Of a DNA stretch of 43,040 nucleotides, positions 42,451 through 43,040 are shown piece after piece. The position numbers were made by a program, and so were the translations under genes. Source of the DNA: Gammaproteobacteria bacterium (GTDB taxonomy: Bacteria; Pseudomonadota; Gammaproteobacteria; Steroidobacterales; PWYM01); contig RECU01000024.1 in assembly GCA_007693855.1 (NCBI GenBank), positions 1 to 43,040 on the forward strand, written 5' to 3'. Each line of letters begins with the position of its first letter. Positions within the stretch are counted from its first letter, which is position 1. The notes beneath the pieces were generated by a model, which was given only the letters and a program-made list of their open reading frames with translations, did no database searches and had not been told where the DNA came from.

Positions 42451-43017
42451 TCAGGCCCGGCTCATGAACTCGCCGGTTTCGGTGTTGACCTTGATCTTTT
42501 CGCCCGGCGTGATGTAGTCCGGCACCATGACATCCACCCCGGTCTCCAGCCTGGCCGGCTTGGCCGAGCGCGACGCCGTCGCGCCCTTCATCACCGGCGC
42601 GGTATCGGCCACCGCCAGGATCACCGACTGCGGCAGCTGGATGGCCACCGGCTGCTCGGCGATGATCAGCACGTAGATGCCCGCCTGCCCTCCGAGCAGA
42701 TAATCGGCCGCATCGCCGACATCCGACTCGGACAACACATACTGGCTGTAATCCGCACTGTCCATGAACACGAAGCCATCGGCGTCACGGTAGGAGTACT
42801 CGCACAGCCTGCGGGTGAGGTCGGCCTCTTTCAGGACGTCATCGCCCTTGAAGGTCAGCTCGCGCCGCTCGCCGCCGGGAATCGACTCGAGCTTGAACCG
42901 ATACAGGGTGCTGCCGCCACGTGCGGTGGGCGCCGACCGATCGATCTGGCGCACGGCATACACCGTGCCATCGTGCTCGACCACCTGGCCGCGCTTGATT
43001 TCATTGACTTTGGGCAT
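42451..43017 (-). CDS. yeiP: Elongation factor P-like protein EfpL (YeiP)
   Basis: A 188-residue EF-P paralogue with the three-domain plan: KOW-like N domain (VNEIKRGQVVEHDGTVYAVRQIDRSAPTARGGSTLYRFKL), central OB domain (ELTFKGDDVLKEADLTRRLCEYSYRDADGFVFMDSADYSQYVL) and C-terminal OB domain (GATASRSAKPARLETGVDVMVPDYITPGEKIKVNTETGEFMSRA). The loop tip has Arg in TARGGS in place of the modified Lys of EF-P, as in YeiP/EfpL. It relieves ribosome stalling at proline-rich and related motifs. YeiP occurs mostly in Gammaproteobacteria, supporting that origin. Confidence 0.9.
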   Translation of the reverse strand: MPKVNEIKRGQVVEHDGTVYAVRQIDRSAPTARGGSTLYRFKLESIPGGERRELTFKGDDVLKEADLTRRLCEYSYRDADGFVFMDSADYSQYVLSESDVGDAADYLLGGQAGIYVLIIAEQPVAIQLPQSVILAVADTAPVMKGATASRSAKPARLETGVDVMVPDYITPGEKIKVNTETGEFMSRA

Positions 43018-43040
43018 GGACTCTCAACACTCTGGGCTGG

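Noticed and set aside
1-43040. CRISPR arrays, rRNA, tRNA, insertion sequences
   Set aside because: No regularly spaced repeats, no recognisable RNA gene segments and no transposase or integrase motifs were found on reading both strands; a tRNA or covariance-model scan could not be run.

Overview
This is a GC-rich chromosomal window, most likely from a gammaproteobacterium. The evidence is an EF-P paralogue of the YeiP/EfpL type, three TonB-dependent receptors with N-terminal 'EIVVxAxxR' boxes, a LysR regulator and a photolyase/DUF2256 pair. No rRNA, tRNA, CRISPR array, transposase or complete mobile element was seen. Gene density is high. The longest stretches without a long gene are 17894-18175 (which holds an arsC remnant) and 25898-26130 (a divergent promoter region).

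Layout. (1) 1-1172: a possible gene tail, a cytochrome c'/c-556-like protein and a DUF188 protein. (2) 1252-15466 looks like a phosphorus-scavenging region. It holds a TonB receptor followed by a Tat-exported PhoD phosphodiesterase, a secreted alpha/beta hydrolase, a glycerophosphodiester phosphodiesterase, a DUF1800/DUF1501 secreted pair, and a complete phnD-phnC-phnE-phnE transporter operon. Repeats resembling PhoB boxes stand upstream of the receptor/phoD pair (four 11-bp-spaced units) and upstream of phnD. A FitAB-type toxin-antitoxin module with a clear palindromic operator sits inside this region.

(3) 15656-24166 is a patchwork. It has an EF-hand membrane protein, a 5' remnant of arsC whose catalytic Cys has become Gly, a Phd antitoxin with a vapC cut to 29 codons, an isolated VirD4/TraG coupling protein with a coiled-coil partner and a small lipoprotein, and a large TPR membrane protein. 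An 11-bp repeat coincides with the stop codons at both ends of the remnant zone. (4) 24212-26925: a TonB receptor whose second half appears to be replaced in frame by the C-terminal part of a DUF1838 protein, divergent from a secreted SnoaL-like protein that probably starts at TTG.

(5) 27004-33093 is packed with toxin-antitoxin loci: an orphan Phd antitoxin, AbrB-type VapBC, RHH-type VapBC and HipBA, interleaved with photolyase/DUF2256 and a TspO-like membrane protein. A 30-bp exact direct repeat brackets the RHH-type VapBC. (6) 33155-43017: an operon of TonB receptor, CapA-like metallophosphatase and acyl-CoA ligase; a cysteate/D-cysteine lyase divergent from a LysR regulator; a pectinacetylesterase-like secreted hydrolase; an aspartate/glutamate racemase family protein; and EfpL.

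The most noteworthy signals are the TonB receptor-DUF1838 chimera, the Pho-box-like arrays, the remnant zone with arsC and vapC debris beside a lone coupling protein, and the 30-bp repeat around a VapBC module with an operator-over-promoter, probably leaderless, arrangement. All names come from reading motifs; no database search was run.
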